Positions 9,554 to 17,822 of a DNA stretch of 57,037 bases are shown piece after piece. Below the pieces are notes generated by a model. It worked only from the letters and a program-made list of their open reading frames with translations, was not told the origin of the DNA and ran no database searches. Position 1 is the stretch's first letter. Each line of letters starts with the position of its first letter. Source of the DNA: DASULK01 sp036381835 (GTDB lineage: Bacteria > Actinomycetota > Actinomycetes > Mycobacteriales > Micromonosporaceae); NCBI GenBank assembly GCA_036381835.1, contig DASVCA010000208.1:1-57037 (forward strand), written 5' to 3'. The position numbers and the translations under genes were made by a program.

Positions 9554-11689
9554 CTAGTTGCCCGTCGGGGAGCCGGTGATCTCGCCGAGGCGGGTGAGGG
9601 AGGCGTGTGCCGCCGCGACGATCCGGTCCGCGGTGAAGCCGAACTGCTCGAACAGCATCTGGTGCGGCGCGCTCGCCCCGAAGTGCTCCAGGCTGACGCA
9701 CTCACCGTGGTCACCGACGATGTCCCGCCACGGCATGGCGATGCCGGCCTCCACGCTCACCCGCGCGCGGACCCCGCGGGGCAGCACCGTCTCCCGGTAC
9801 GCCGCATCCTGTTCCCGGAACCACTCCAGGCACGGCATGGAGACCACCCGGGTCGGGGTGCCCTCGGCCTCCAGGCGCTCCCGGGCGGTCAGGCAGAGCT
9901 GCACCTCCGAGCCCGTGCCGATCAGGATCACCTTCGGCTGGGCGGTCGAGGCCTCGGCCAGGATGTAGCCGCCCCGAACAACCCCCTCCGCGTCGGTGAG
10001 CTCGGTGCGGTCCAGCACCGGCACGTTCTGCCGGGTCAGGGCGAGCGCGGTGGGCCGGTCGGTGTGTTCCAGCGCCACCCGCCAGGCCCAGACGGTCTCG
10101 TTGGCGTCGGCCGGGCGGACCACGTCCAGGCCGGGGATGGCGCGCAGCGACGCCAGGTGCTCGACCGGCTGGTGGGTGGGCCCGTCTTCGCCGAGCCCGA
10201 TGGAGTCGTGCGTCCACACGTAGATCACCGGCAGCTTCATCAGCGCCGCCAGCCGCACCGCCGGGCGCATGTAGTCGCTGAAGACCAGGAACGTGCCGCC
10301 GTAGGGGCGGGTTCCGCCGTGCAGGGCGATGCCGTTGAGGATGGCGCCCATCGCGTGCTCGCGGATGCCGAAGTGCAGGTTGCGCCCGTACTCGTGGCCC
10401 GGGAACTCCTTCGTGGCGAACTCGCTCGGGACGAACGACGGTTCGCCCTTCATCAGGGTGTTGTTGCTCTCGGCCAGGTCCGCCGAACCGCCCCACAGCT
10501 CGGGCAGCACCGGCGCGAGCGCGTTGATCACCTTGCCGGACGCGGCGCGGGTGGCGATGCCCTTCGGGTCGGCCGGCCAACTGGGCAGCGCGTCGGTCCA
10601 CCCGGTCGGCAGGGCACGGGCGGCGATCCGGTCCCACAGCGCCTTGCGCTCGGGGTTGGCCTCGGCCCAGGCCTGGAACGCCTCATTCCAGGCGGCGTGG
10701 GCCTGCCGGCCCCGCTCGATCGCCTCGCGGGTGTGCGCCAGCACCTTCTCGTCGACCGCGAAGCTCTGGCCCGGGTCGAAGCCGAGGATCCGTTTGGTGG
10801 CCGCCACCTCGTCCGCGCCCAGCGCCGCTCCGTGGATCTTGCCGGTGTTCTGCTTGGTCGGCGCCGGCCAGCCGATGACGGTGCGCAGACAGATCAGGGA
10901 CGGGCGGCGGGTCTCGGCCTTGGCCGCCAGGAGGGCCTGGTACAGGTCCTCGACGTCCTCGTGGTACCCGCCCCCGTCGTTGTGCCCGCGCCGCCAGTCG
11001 ACGGTCTGCACGTGCCAGCCGTACGCCGCGTATCGCGCGGCGACGTCCTCGCTCATCGCGATGCGGGTGTCGTCCTCGATGGAGATCCCGTTGTCGTCGT
11101 AGATGACGATCAGGTTGCCGAGCTTCTGGTGCCCGGCCAGCGCGCTCGCCTCGTGGGTGATGCCCTCCTCGATGTCCCCGTCCGAGGCGATGCACCAGAT
11201 GCTGTGGTCGAAGGGAGACTGCCCGAGCGGGGTGTCGGGGTCGAAGAGGCCGCGTTCCCGCCGGGCGGCCATCGCCATGCCGACCGCGTTCGCCAGGCCC
11301 TGTCCCAACGGTCCGGTGGTGGTCTCCACTCCGGGCGTGTGACCGTGTTCGGGGTGGCCGGGCGTCAGCGATCCCCACTGGCGCAGCGCCATCAGGTCGG
11401 ACAGGTCGAGCCCGTACCCGGTCAGGTAGAGCTGGATGTACAGGGTGAGGCTGGAGTGTCCGGCGGACAGCACGAACCGGTCCCGACCTGGCCACTCCGG
11501 ATCCGTCGGGTCGTGTCGCATCACCCGGTTGAACAGCAGGTACGCCGCCGGGGCGAGGCTCATCGCCGCGCCGGGATGTCCGTTGCCGGACTTCTCCACG
11601 GCGTCCATGGCGAGTACGCGCACGGTGTCCACCGCGCGCCGGTCCAGCTCGGACCAGGTCAGCGGCGAATCGGAGTGGTTGGCAGCCAC
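9554..11689 (-). CDS. tkt: transketolase
   Basis: Thiamine-diphosphate enzyme moving two-carbon units in the non-oxidative pentose-phosphate pathway. The 711-residue protein shows KSGNGHPGAAMS and LSAGHSS at the N-terminus, and the ThDP/Mg motif SDGDIEEG through YDDNGIS. The pyrimidine-domain block with FGIREHAMGAI and its catalytic glutamate is also present. It starts at GTG 11689 with a GGAG ribosome site. It is the first gene of the six-gene minus-strand operon, so the promoter should be in 11690-12237; a TAGGGT -10-like box occurs on the minus strand at 11730-11735. Confidence 0.97.
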   Translation of the reverse strand: MAANHSDSPLTWSELDRRAVDTVRVLAMDAVEKSGNGHPGAAMSLAPAAYLLFNRVMRHDPTDPEWPGRDRFVLSAGHSSLTLYIQLYLTGYGLDLSDLMALRQWGSLTPGHPEHGHTPGVETTTGPLGQGLANAVGMAMAARRERGLFDPDTPLGQSPFDHSIWCIASDGDIEEGITHEASALAGHQKLGNLIVIYDDNGISIEDDTRIAMSEDVAARYAAYGWHVQTVDWRRGHNDGGGYHEDVEDLYQALLAAKAETRRPSLICLRTVIGWPAPTKQNTGKIHGAALGADEVAATKRILGFDPGQSFAVDEKVLAHTREAIERGRQAHAAWNEAFQAWAEANPERKALWDRIAARALPTGWTDALPSWPADPKGIATRAASGKVINALAPVLPELWGGSADLAESNNTLMKGEPSFVPSEFATKEFPGHEYGRNLHFGIREHAMGAILNGIALHGGTRPYGGTFLVFSDYMRPAVRLAALMKLPVIYVWTHDSIGLGEDGPTHQPVEHLASLRAIPGLDVVRPADANETVWAWRVALEHTDRPTALALTRQNVPVLDRTELTDAEGVVRGGYILAEASTAQPKVILIGTGSEVQLCLTARERLEAEGTPTRVVSMPCLEWFREQDAAYRETVLPRGVRARVSVEAGIAMPWRDIVGDHGECVSLEHFGASAPHQMLFEQFGFTADRIVAAAHASLTRLGEITGSPTGN

Positions 11690-12237
11690 GTTGTATTACT
11701 CCTTGGCGAGTCGGCAACCCTCATCGGTGACCCTATCGGTGGCGGACGAACCTCCGCCCGCGGATCTGAGGCGTCGCGCAGAACATTGCCACAACCGGCG
11801 CGGCGTGCCGCCGTGGGTCTCCCCGGCGGTGTCCGAGGTCCTAGGGCTGACGACTCGTGGTCGCCGCCCCGGCTGTGGAACGCGCCCCTGAGGAGACGAC
11901 CTCAGTTCATTCCTGGTCGGATTGCCAGCGGCTGTGCTCGCCGGCCGCGTGCCGTGCCGTGCAACGAACACGTCGATCCATCCGGCCACGATGAGTAAGT
12001 GCTGAGTCAGGTTGGCCAGGCCGTTCGATCTTGTGGCTACTGAACGTGTCCGGTCCGCGGCGCGTCAGGGTCGACTGCGCCTGGTCGGGACGTTGGTCGG
12101 CGCCTGAGTTTTGGGGAACGGGGCTGACGGGTCGCCCGGCCAGGCGAAACCGCTGCGCGTAGGCTGTCTGACGAGGTGTCGCGACCAGGTGCGGTCGTCG
12201 CCGATCCGCAAGCCGATCCGGGAAGGGTGGCGAATCC
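11690..12237. other. 548-base divergent control region between tkt and ctaB
   Basis: This is the only gap over 300 bases. Open frames here are short, low in plausible protein character and give no recognisable product. It should hold the promoters of the tkt operon (minus strand TAGGGT at 11730-11735) and ctaB (plus strand TAGGCT at 12160-12165, giving a leader of about 65 bases). Both boxes lack clear -35 partners. I see no strong hairpin, repeat or RNA gene. Confidence 0.5.
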
Positions 12238-13176
12238 GTGAGCATGATCACCGAGCGTCCGGCGGTCGCCGCCGCGCCGCCGGCCCGGGAGTCGGCCGCG
12301 AAGCCGGGCGTCCGCCAGGTGGTCGGGGCGTACCTCGCGCTCACCAAGCCGCGAATCGTCGAACTCCTGTTGGTGACCACGGTGCCCGCGATGCTGTTCG
12401 GGGCCGGTGGGCTGCCTTCGTGGTGGCTGGCGGTCGTGGTCCTCGTCGGCGGATCCCTCGCGGCCGGCGCGGCGAACGCCTTGAACTGCTACATCGATCG
12501 CGATATCGACGAGGTGATGCGGCGTACCAAGCGGCGGCCGCTGCCGGCGCACGTGGTCTCACCACGCAATGCGCTGATCTTCGGGTTGGTGCTCGCGGCG
12601 ATCTCGGTGGCGTTGATGGCCGTGTTCACCAACTGGCTGGCCACCGCGTTGACCCTCGGCGCGATCGTCTACTACGACCTGGTCTACACGCTCTGGCTCA
12701 AGCGCACCACCTGGCAGAACACATTCTGGGGCGGGGTGTGTGGGGCCGCCCCCGTGCTGATCGGCTGGGCCGCGGTCACGGGTTCCCTGGCGCCGGCGGC
12801 CTGGGCGCTGTTCGGCGTGGTCTTCTTCTGGCAGCTGCCGCACTTCTACGCCCTGGCGATCAAGTTCAAGGACGACTACGCCCGAGCGGGGATCCCGATG
12901 CTGCCGGTGGTGGCCTCCATCACCCGGGTGAGCAGGGAGATCGTGATGTATTCCTGGCTCACCGTGGGTTGCTCGCTGCTGTTGTGGCCGCTCGGGCTGT
13001 CCCCGATCTACGGCATCGCCGCCCTGGTGGCCGGCGGATTCCTCCTAGCCGAGGCACACCTACTGCACGGCCGGGCGAGCAACGGGGGCGCATTGAAGCC
13101 GATGCGGCTCTTTCACTGGTCGAACACCTATCTCACGATTTTGTCAATCGGCATAGTGGTCGATGTGTTGATTTGA
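12238..13176 (+). CDS. ctaB: protoheme IX farnesyltransferase (heme O synthase)
   Basis: Membrane UbiA-type prenyltransferase that adds a farnesyl group to heme B, making heme O for the aa3 oxidase. The 312-residue protein has the prenyl-diphosphate-binding Asp motif in NCYIDRDIDEVMRRTKRRPLP (first Asp-rich loop) and about eight or nine hydrophobic helices. Start is GTG 12238 with GGAAGGG upstream; an ATG two codons later is an alternative. ctaA, the next enzyme in heme A synthesis, lies 1.2 kb away on the other strand. Confidence 0.95.
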   Translation: MSMITERPAVAAAPPARESAAKPGVRQVVGAYLALTKPRIVELLLVTTVPAMLFGAGGLPSWWLAVVVLVGGSLAAGAANALNCYIDRDIDEVMRRTKRRPLPAHVVSPRNALIFGLVLAAISVALMAVFTNWLATALTLGAIVYYDLVYTLWLKRTTWQNTFWGGVCGAAPVLIGWAAVTGSLAPAAWALFGVVFFWQLPHFYALAIKFKDDYARAGIPMLPVVASITRVSREIVMYSWLTVGCSLLLWPLGLSPIYGIAALVAGGFLLAEAHLLHGRASNGGALKPMRLFHWSNTYLTILSIGIVVDVLI

Positions 13177-13286
13177 TTCGGACAGCCGGACGGAAATCTC
13201 CCGGCCGGACGCCCTTTGATCGAATCGTGAGGTAACTGGAATCACAAAGGAGCCTTCGGGGCACCGCGCCGGTCGCGCCGTCTGCT

Positions 13287-13292
13287 TACGCT
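13287..13292 (+). promoter_or_regulatory. candidate -10 box, leaderless start of the 13299 gene
   Basis: TACGCT ends 6 bases before the ATG at 13299 and no Shine-Dalgarno sequence is present. That geometry predicts transcription starting at or next to the start codon. Confidence 0.5.
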
Positions 13293-13298
13293 CGCGGT

Positions 13299-13634
13299 AT
13301 GGCAGATGGTTCTAGTACGACCCTGGTGGCCGCGGGTAGCGCCGGGGCGGAGGTCCCGAGCGGTGTAGTCGCGGGCATCAGGTCGTTCGCCGCCGAGCAC
13401 GGGGGTGCCAAGGCGGTCATCGAGTACGTCGGTAAGCGCGGTGCTCGGATCGTCCTCGTCGGCGCGGACGGTGCCTGGGGCGACCAGTTCGCACCGAGCA
13501 CGGACGTGGCTCGGCAGGCCTGCGCGGCAGCCGGGGTCGAGGTGGAGAAAAGTTGGGAGCGGGAGTTGATGGACCAGATGAGGCCCAGCAACGACCTGTG
13601 GCGCTCCATGGCCCGGCGGATCCTGGCCCGATAG
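13299..13634 (+). CDS. small conserved hypothetical protein, 111 residues
   Basis: I do not recognise a named family. The protein is soluble, mixed alpha/beta in appearance, with an acidic-to-neutral N-terminal half and the segment ARIVLVGADGAWGDQFAPS in the middle. It ends in a basic helix (DLWRSMARRILAR). It has no signal peptide, membrane segment or metal motif. The coding bias is like its neighbours, and a TANNNT box sits 6 bases before the ATG, both supporting a real gene. The ATP-grasp gene starts 10 bases after its stop, so the two may be co-transcribed. Confidence 0.75.
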   Translation: MADGSSTTLVAAGSAGAEVPSGVVAGIRSFAAEHGGAKAVIEYVGKRGARIVLVGADGAWGDQFAPSTDVARQACAAAGVEVEKSWERELMDQMRPSNDLWRSMARRILAR

Positions 13635-13644
13635 AAAAGACAGC

Positions 13645-14550
13645 ATGAACGATCGTCTCGCCGCGACCCGGGCGCACGCCCGGGTCGCGCTCGTCACCTG
13701 CGTTGATTTCGCGGACCTGGAGGCGGACGACCGGCTGCTGCTCGCCCCGCTCGCCGCCCGCGGAGTGCACGCCGAGCCGGTGGCCTGGGACGCGGACGTC
13801 GACTGGAGCCGCTACGAACTGGCCATACTGCGTTCGCCGTGGGACTACGTGCCCCGCCGCGACGAGTTCGTCGCGTGGGCGGTCGGCGTGCCGCGCCTGC
13901 TGAATCCGGCCGATATCGTCGCCTGGAACACCGATAAGCGGTACCTGGCCGAGTTGGCCGATGCCGGTGTCCCGGTGGTCCCGACCACCTGGGTGACACC
14001 CGGCGAGACGTGGTCGCCGCCGGCCGACGGCGAATACGTGGTCAAACCCGCGGTGAGCGCGGGCAGCAAGGACACCGGACGCTACGACCTCGCCGACGAG
14101 GAGCACCGCCGTCTCGCCGCGGCACACGTCGCCCGACTGCAGGCCGCAGGCCGGCTGGTCATGGTGCAGCCCTATCTGGCCGCCGTGGACACGGTCGGCG
14201 AGACCGCCCTGATCTACTTCGCCGGTCCGGCCGGCCTCGCCTACAGCCACGCGATCCGCAAGGGGCCGATGCTCACCGGGCCGGACACCTGCGTCGCCGG
14301 GCTCTACAAGGAGGAGAAGATCGAGGCGCGGACGCCGACGGCGGCGGAGCGGGCGGCGGCCGAGCGGGTGCTCGCCGCCGTGCCCGGCGGCAGTGGGGGA
14401 CTGCTCTACGCCCGGGTCGATCTGATCCCCGGACCGGACGGCACGCCACTGCTGGTCGAACTGGAGCTGACCGAGCCGTCGTTGTTCCTCGGGTACTCCG
14501 CCGGCGCCGCCGAGCGCTTCGCCGACGCCGTGCTCACCTGCCTGCGCTGA
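13645..14550 (+). CDS. ATP-grasp domain protein, possible peptide/amide-forming ligase
   Basis: ATP-grasp enzymes join a carboxylate to an amine or thiol through an acylphosphate. The 301-residue product shows a ligand-binding N-terminal domain (RSPWDYVPRRDEF), the ATP-contact strand GEYVVKPAVSAGSKDT and the metal-binding end LLYARVDLIPGPDG...LVELELTEPSLF. The style recalls RimK/glutathione-synthetase-like proteins and the cycloserine cyclo-ligase DcsG, but no biosynthetic neighbours support a specific substrate. Its last 145 bases overlap the 3' end of ctaA on the opposite strand. Confidence 0.85.
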   Translation: MNDRLAATRAHARVALVTCVDFADLEADDRLLLAPLAARGVHAEPVAWDADVDWSRYELAILRSPWDYVPRRDEFVAWAVGVPRLLNPADIVAWNTDKRYLAELADAGVPVVPTTWVTPGETWSPPADGEYVVKPAVSAGSKDTGRYDLADEEHRRLAAAHVARLQAAGRLVMVQPYLAAVDTVGETALIYFAGPAGLAYSHAIRKGPMLTGPDTCVAGLYKEEKIEARTPTAAERAAAERVLAAVPGGSGGLLYARVDLIPGPDGTPLLVELELTEPSLFLGYSAGAAERFADAVLTCLR

Positions 14551-15437
14551 GCCCGTTCCCGGGTCGCCCACAGCACGGCGAGGGTGGCCCACCAGACCAG
14601 GCACGAGCCGAGCATGTGCGCCCCGACCAGGATCACGGGCAGGCCGGTGAAGTACTCCACGTAGCCGATCAGGCCCTGGCCGAGTTCGACGACGACCAGG
14701 GTCCCGGCGGCCCGGACCGCGGTGGGCGGGGCGGCGACGGCCCGCAGCGCGTACCACAGCGCCACAGACAGGCCGATGAACAGGAAGACGAAGTCGGCGT
14801 GCACCTGGGAGATGGCCTCCGGGTCGAGGCCGTTGCGCGGTGCGCTCGGATCGCCCGAGTGCGGGCCGCTGCCGGTGACCAGCACGCCGAGGAGGATCAC
14901 CAGGGCGCTGACCGCGACGGTGATCCAGGTCAGCGTCCGCAGCGGTCCGGGCACGACCGCGCGGACGGGGCCGTCGGACTCGTCGACGCGACGCCAGAAG
15001 GCGTACGCGGCCGCGATGAGCGCTATCGAGACGATGAAGTGCACCCCGACCACCGACGGGTGCAGCCCGGTCCACACCGTGATGCCGCCGATCACCGCCT
15101 GGGCGGCGATACCGAGCAGCACCAGCGCGGCCAGCACGATCAGCGACCGGCGACGCGGCCGGTACCGGATCGCGGCGATGAGCCCGGCCAGTGCGATCAC
15201 GCTGAGCACACCGGTCATCAGTCGGTTGCCGAACTCGATCGCACCGTGGATGCCCATCTCGGGGGTGGCGACGTACGAGTCGGCGGTACAGCGTGGCCAG
15301 GTCGGACAGCCCAGCCCGGAGCCGGTGAGCCGGACCGCTCCACCGGTGATCACGATCGTGACGTTGGCGATGAGCGACGCCAGCGCGAGACGGCGCAGCA
15401 GACGGTCGGTCACCGAGAAACGGCCGGCACGGTTCAC
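14406..15437 (-). CDS. ctaA: heme A synthase
   Basis: Membrane enzyme (COX15/CtaA) that oxidises heme O to heme A for cytochrome aa3 oxidase. The 343-residue form has eight hydrophobic helices, the histidine-bearing blocks HGAIEFGNRL, GLHPSVVGVHF and SQVHADFVFL, and the GGAVRLTGSGLGCPTWP loop with a conserved cysteine. I choose GTG 15437 over an upstream start near 15539, because TAGGAT lies 7 bases before it and the longer form would consume the divergent sufR promoter. The last ~45 residues, rich in Ser/Thr/Pro, lie after the final helix and are encoded antisense to the ATP-grasp gene. Confidence 0.93.
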   Translation of the reverse strand: MNRAGRFSVTDRLLRRLALASLIANVTIVITGGAVRLTGSGLGCPTWPRCTADSYVATPEMGIHGAIEFGNRLMTGVLSVIALAGLIAAIRYRPRRRSLIVLAALVLLGIAAQAVIGGITVWTGLHPSVVGVHFIVSIALIAAAYAFWRRVDESDGPVRAVVPGPLRTLTWITVAVSALVILLGVLVTGSGPHSGDPSAPRNGLDPEAISQVHADFVFLFIGLSVALWYALRAVAAPPTAVRAAGTLVVVELGQGLIGYVEYFTGLPVILVGAHMLGSCLVWWATLAVLWATRERAQRRQVSTASAKRSAAPAEYPRNNDGSVSSSSTSSGVPSGPGIRSTRA

Positions 15438-15444
15438 GGCGGCA

Positions 15445-15450
15445 ATCCTA
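15445..15450 (-). promoter_or_regulatory. candidate -10 box, leaderless start of ctaA
   Basis: On the minus strand TAGGAT is followed by 7 bases and then the chosen GTG at 15437. This fits leaderless transcription and supports the shorter CtaA. Confidence 0.5.
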
Positions 15451-15535
15451 CGCGTCGTAGTGGTGGCGGCGGACGTGCTGTCCTGGGCGACGTCCGTGGC
15501 GCGGGTCACCGAACCCCGGTTTGCGGGCCCGGAAC

Positions 15536-15553
15536 CCAATTACGTAACGTTGG
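15536..15553. promoter_or_regulatory. probable SufR operator
   Basis: The 18-base element reads CCAA-N10-TTGG with a TTACGTAA core and ends 4 bases before the sufR start. It fully covers the candidate sufR -10 box (15545-15550), as expected for an autorepressor site. Known SufR sites in other bacteria are also short inverted repeats; I infer the match from position and symmetry. Confidence 0.6.
15545..15550 (+). promoter_or_regulatory. candidate -10 box, leaderless start of the suf operon
   Basis: TAACGT is followed by exactly 7 bases and the GTG at 15558. There is no ribosome-binding sequence, so the suf mRNA is probably leaderless. Confidence 0.55.
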
Positions 15554-15557
15554 CGTT

Positions 15558-16316
15558 GTGAAAAACGCGGCGGTGCTCTCCGAGCAACCGGCGGCCGGTT
15601 CGGTCGCCGGCTCCGCCGCATCCCGCGCCACGGATCGGCGCACCCGCGACCGGGTCGCCCAGCTGCTGCTCGAGCGGGGCGCGGCGACCGCCGCCCAGCT
15701 GGGTGCCGCGCTCGGGCTGAGCCCGGCCGCGGTCCGTCGCCACCTGGACGCGATGCTCGCCGACGGCGAGGTCGTCGCCCGTGACCAGCATGTGCCGGGC
15801 CGTCGCCGACGGGGGCGCCCCGCCAAGGTCTTCCTGCTGACCCCGGCGGCCCGCGTGCGCCAAGGCGGTCACACCTACGACGACCTGGCCGCCGCCGCGC
15901 TGCGCTGGATCGCCCGGCATGGTGGCGCGCAGGCCGTCGACGCGTTCGCCGCCGAGCAGGTGGCCGCCCTGGAGGAGCGGTGCCGGACCGCCATGGAGGG
16001 TGCCGGCGACGACCCGCTGGCCCGGGCCGAGGCGCTCGCCTCGGCGCTGACCGCCGAGGGGTACGCGGCCAGTGCCTCCGCGATCGCCTCCGGCGGGCAG
16101 CTGTGCCAGCACCACTGCCCGGTCGCCCATGTGGCAGCCGAGTTCCCCCAGCTGTGCGAGGCCGAGACGGTGGTGATCTCCCGCCTCGTCGGCACCCACG
16201 TGCAGCGGCTCGCCACGATCGCGCACGGCGACGGGGTGTGCACCACGCACATCCCGGCCCGCCCGCGCACCTACCGCATGCGTCAAGTCCACTCGCCCGA
16301 CCGTGAGGACAGATAG
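15558..16316 (+). CDS. sufR: Fe-S cluster-sensing transcriptional repressor SufR
   Basis: DNA-binding sensor that carries an Fe-S cluster and represses suf genes when clusters are plentiful. The 252-residue protein has a winged-helix N-terminal domain (residues ~28-92, with LGLSPAAVRRHLDAM as the recognition region). The C-terminal half holds Cys183, Cys187 and Cys200 (LCQHHCPV...QLCEAE) and Cys228 (GVCTTH), candidates for the cluster ligands. The start is GTG 15558; the frame is open further upstream but that part lies opposite ctaA. The stop codon abuts the sufB ATG, so regulator and target are one transcript. Confidence 0.93.
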   Translation: MKNAAVLSEQPAAGSVAGSAASRATDRRTRDRVAQLLLERGAATAAQLGAALGLSPAAVRRHLDAMLADGEVVARDQHVPGRRRRGRPAKVFLLTPAARVRQGGHTYDDLAAAALRWIARHGGAQAVDAFAAEQVAALEERCRTAMEGAGDDPLARAEALASALTAEGYAASASAIASGGQLCQHHCPVAHVAAEFPQLCEAETVVISRLVGTHVQRLATIAHGDGVCTTHIPARPRTYRMRQVHSPDREDR

Positions 16317-17747
16317 ATGACCGACCAGATTGTCCAGCCCGCCACCCAGGAGGAGCAGCTCGCCGCCCTGGGCAAGTACGAGTACGGCTGGGCCGATCCC
16401 GACGTGGCCGGTGCGACGGCCCAGCGCGGCCTGTCCGAAGCGGTGGTGCGCGACATCTCGGCCAAGAAGAACGAGCCGGAATGGATGTTGGAGCGCCGCC
16501 TGAAGGCGCTGCGACTGTTCGAGCGCAAGCCGCTGCCCGCCTGGGGCGCCGACCTCAGCGACATCGATTTCGACAACATCAAGTACTTCGTCCGCTCCAC
16601 CGAGAAGCAGGCGACCAGCTGGGAGGAGCTGCCGGAGGACATCCGTCGGACGTACGACCGGCTGGGCATCCCGGAGGCGGAGAAGCAGCGCCTGATCGCG
16701 GGTGTGGCGGCGCAGTACGAATCCGAGGTGGTGTACCACAAGATCCGGGAGGACCTGGAGCAGCAGGGCGTCGTCTTCCTCGACACCGATACCGGGCTCA
16801 AGGAGCACGAGGACCTGTTCAAGGAGTACTTCGGCACGGTGATCCCGGCCGGGGACAACAAGTTCGCCGCGCTGAACACCGCTGTGTGGTCCGGTGGCTC
16901 GTTCATCTACGTGCCCAAGGGCGTGCATGTGGAGATCCCGCTGCAGGCCTACTTCCGGATCAACACGGAGAACATGGGCCAGTTCGAGCGAACCCTGATC
17001 GTCGTCGACGAGGGCGCCTACGTGCACTACGTCGAGGGCTGCACCGCGCCGATCTACAAGTCCGACTCGCTGCACAGCGCGGTCGTGGAGATCGTCGTCA
17101 AGAAGAACGCCCGCTGCCGCTACACCACCATCCAGAACTGGTCGACCAACGTGTACAACCTGGTTACCAAGCGGGCGGTGTGCCACGAGGGCGCGACGAT
17201 GGAGTGGATCGACGGCAACATCGGCTCCAAGGTCACCATGAAGTACCCCGCCGTCTTCATGGTCGGCGAGCACGCCAAGGGCGAGGTGCTGTCGGTGGCG
17301 ATGGCCGGCGAGGGCCAGCACCAGGACGCCGGGGCCAAGATGGTCCACGCCGCGCCGCACACCTCCAGCACGATCGTCTCCAAGTCGATCGCTCGGGGCG
17401 GCGGGCGCACTTCGTACCGGGGCCTGGTGCAGGTGCTGGAGGGCGCCCACCACAGCAAGAGCACCGTCAAGTGCGATGCCCTGCTGGTGGACACCGTCTC
17501 CCGCTCGGACACCTACCCCTACGTCGATGTCCGCGAGGACGACGTGGCGATGGGACACGAGGCGACCGTGTCCAAGGTCAGCGAGGACCAGCTCTTCTAC
17601 CTGATGAGCCGGGGCCTGAGCGAGGACGAGGCGATGGCGATGATCGTGCGTGGCTTCATCGAGCCGATCGCCAAGGAGCTGCCGATGGAGTACGCGCTGG
17701 AGCTCAACCGCCTCATCGAGCTGCAGATGGAGGGCGCGGTCGGCTGA
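16317..17747 (+). CDS. sufB: Fe-S cluster assembly scaffold protein SufB
   Basis: Scaffold subunit of the SufBCD complex on which new Fe-S clusters are built in the cytosol. The 476-residue length and near-identity in style to other SufB proteins are clear, including WEELPEDIRRTYDRLGIPEAE, the beta-helix region with HYVEGCTAP and the C-terminal QLFYLMSRGLSEDEAMAMIVRGF segment that contacts SufC. The ATG directly follows the sufR stop. A 75-base gap with GGGAAGAG before the next ATG separates it from sufD. Confidence 0.97.
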   Translation: MTDQIVQPATQEEQLAALGKYEYGWADPDVAGATAQRGLSEAVVRDISAKKNEPEWMLERRLKALRLFERKPLPAWGADLSDIDFDNIKYFVRSTEKQATSWEELPEDIRRTYDRLGIPEAEKQRLIAGVAAQYESEVVYHKIREDLEQQGVVFLDTDTGLKEHEDLFKEYFGTVIPAGDNKFAALNTAVWSGGSFIYVPKGVHVEIPLQAYFRINTENMGQFERTLIVVDEGAYVHYVEGCTAPIYKSDSLHSAVVEIVVKKNARCRYTTIQNWSTNVYNLVTKRAVCHEGATMEWIDGNIGSKVTMKYPAVFMVGEHAKGEVLSVAMAGEGQHQDAGAKMVHAAPHTSSTIVSKSIARGGGRTSYRGLVQVLEGAHHSKSTVKCDALLVDTVSRSDTYPYVDVREDDVAMGHEATVSKVSEDQLFYLMSRGLSEDEAMAMIVRGFIEPIAKELPMEYALELNRLIELQMEGAVG

Positions 17748-17822
17748 CGCCGACCACCCGTACGAAGGGCGGTCGGCTGCCGCCGAGCGCCGCGACCGGG
17801 TCGACTACAAGCCAGGGAAGAG

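Noticed and set aside
11690..12237. Short open frames in the tkt-ctaB gap
   Set aside because: No recognisable product, no ribosome site and no consistent coding bias; treated as control DNA.
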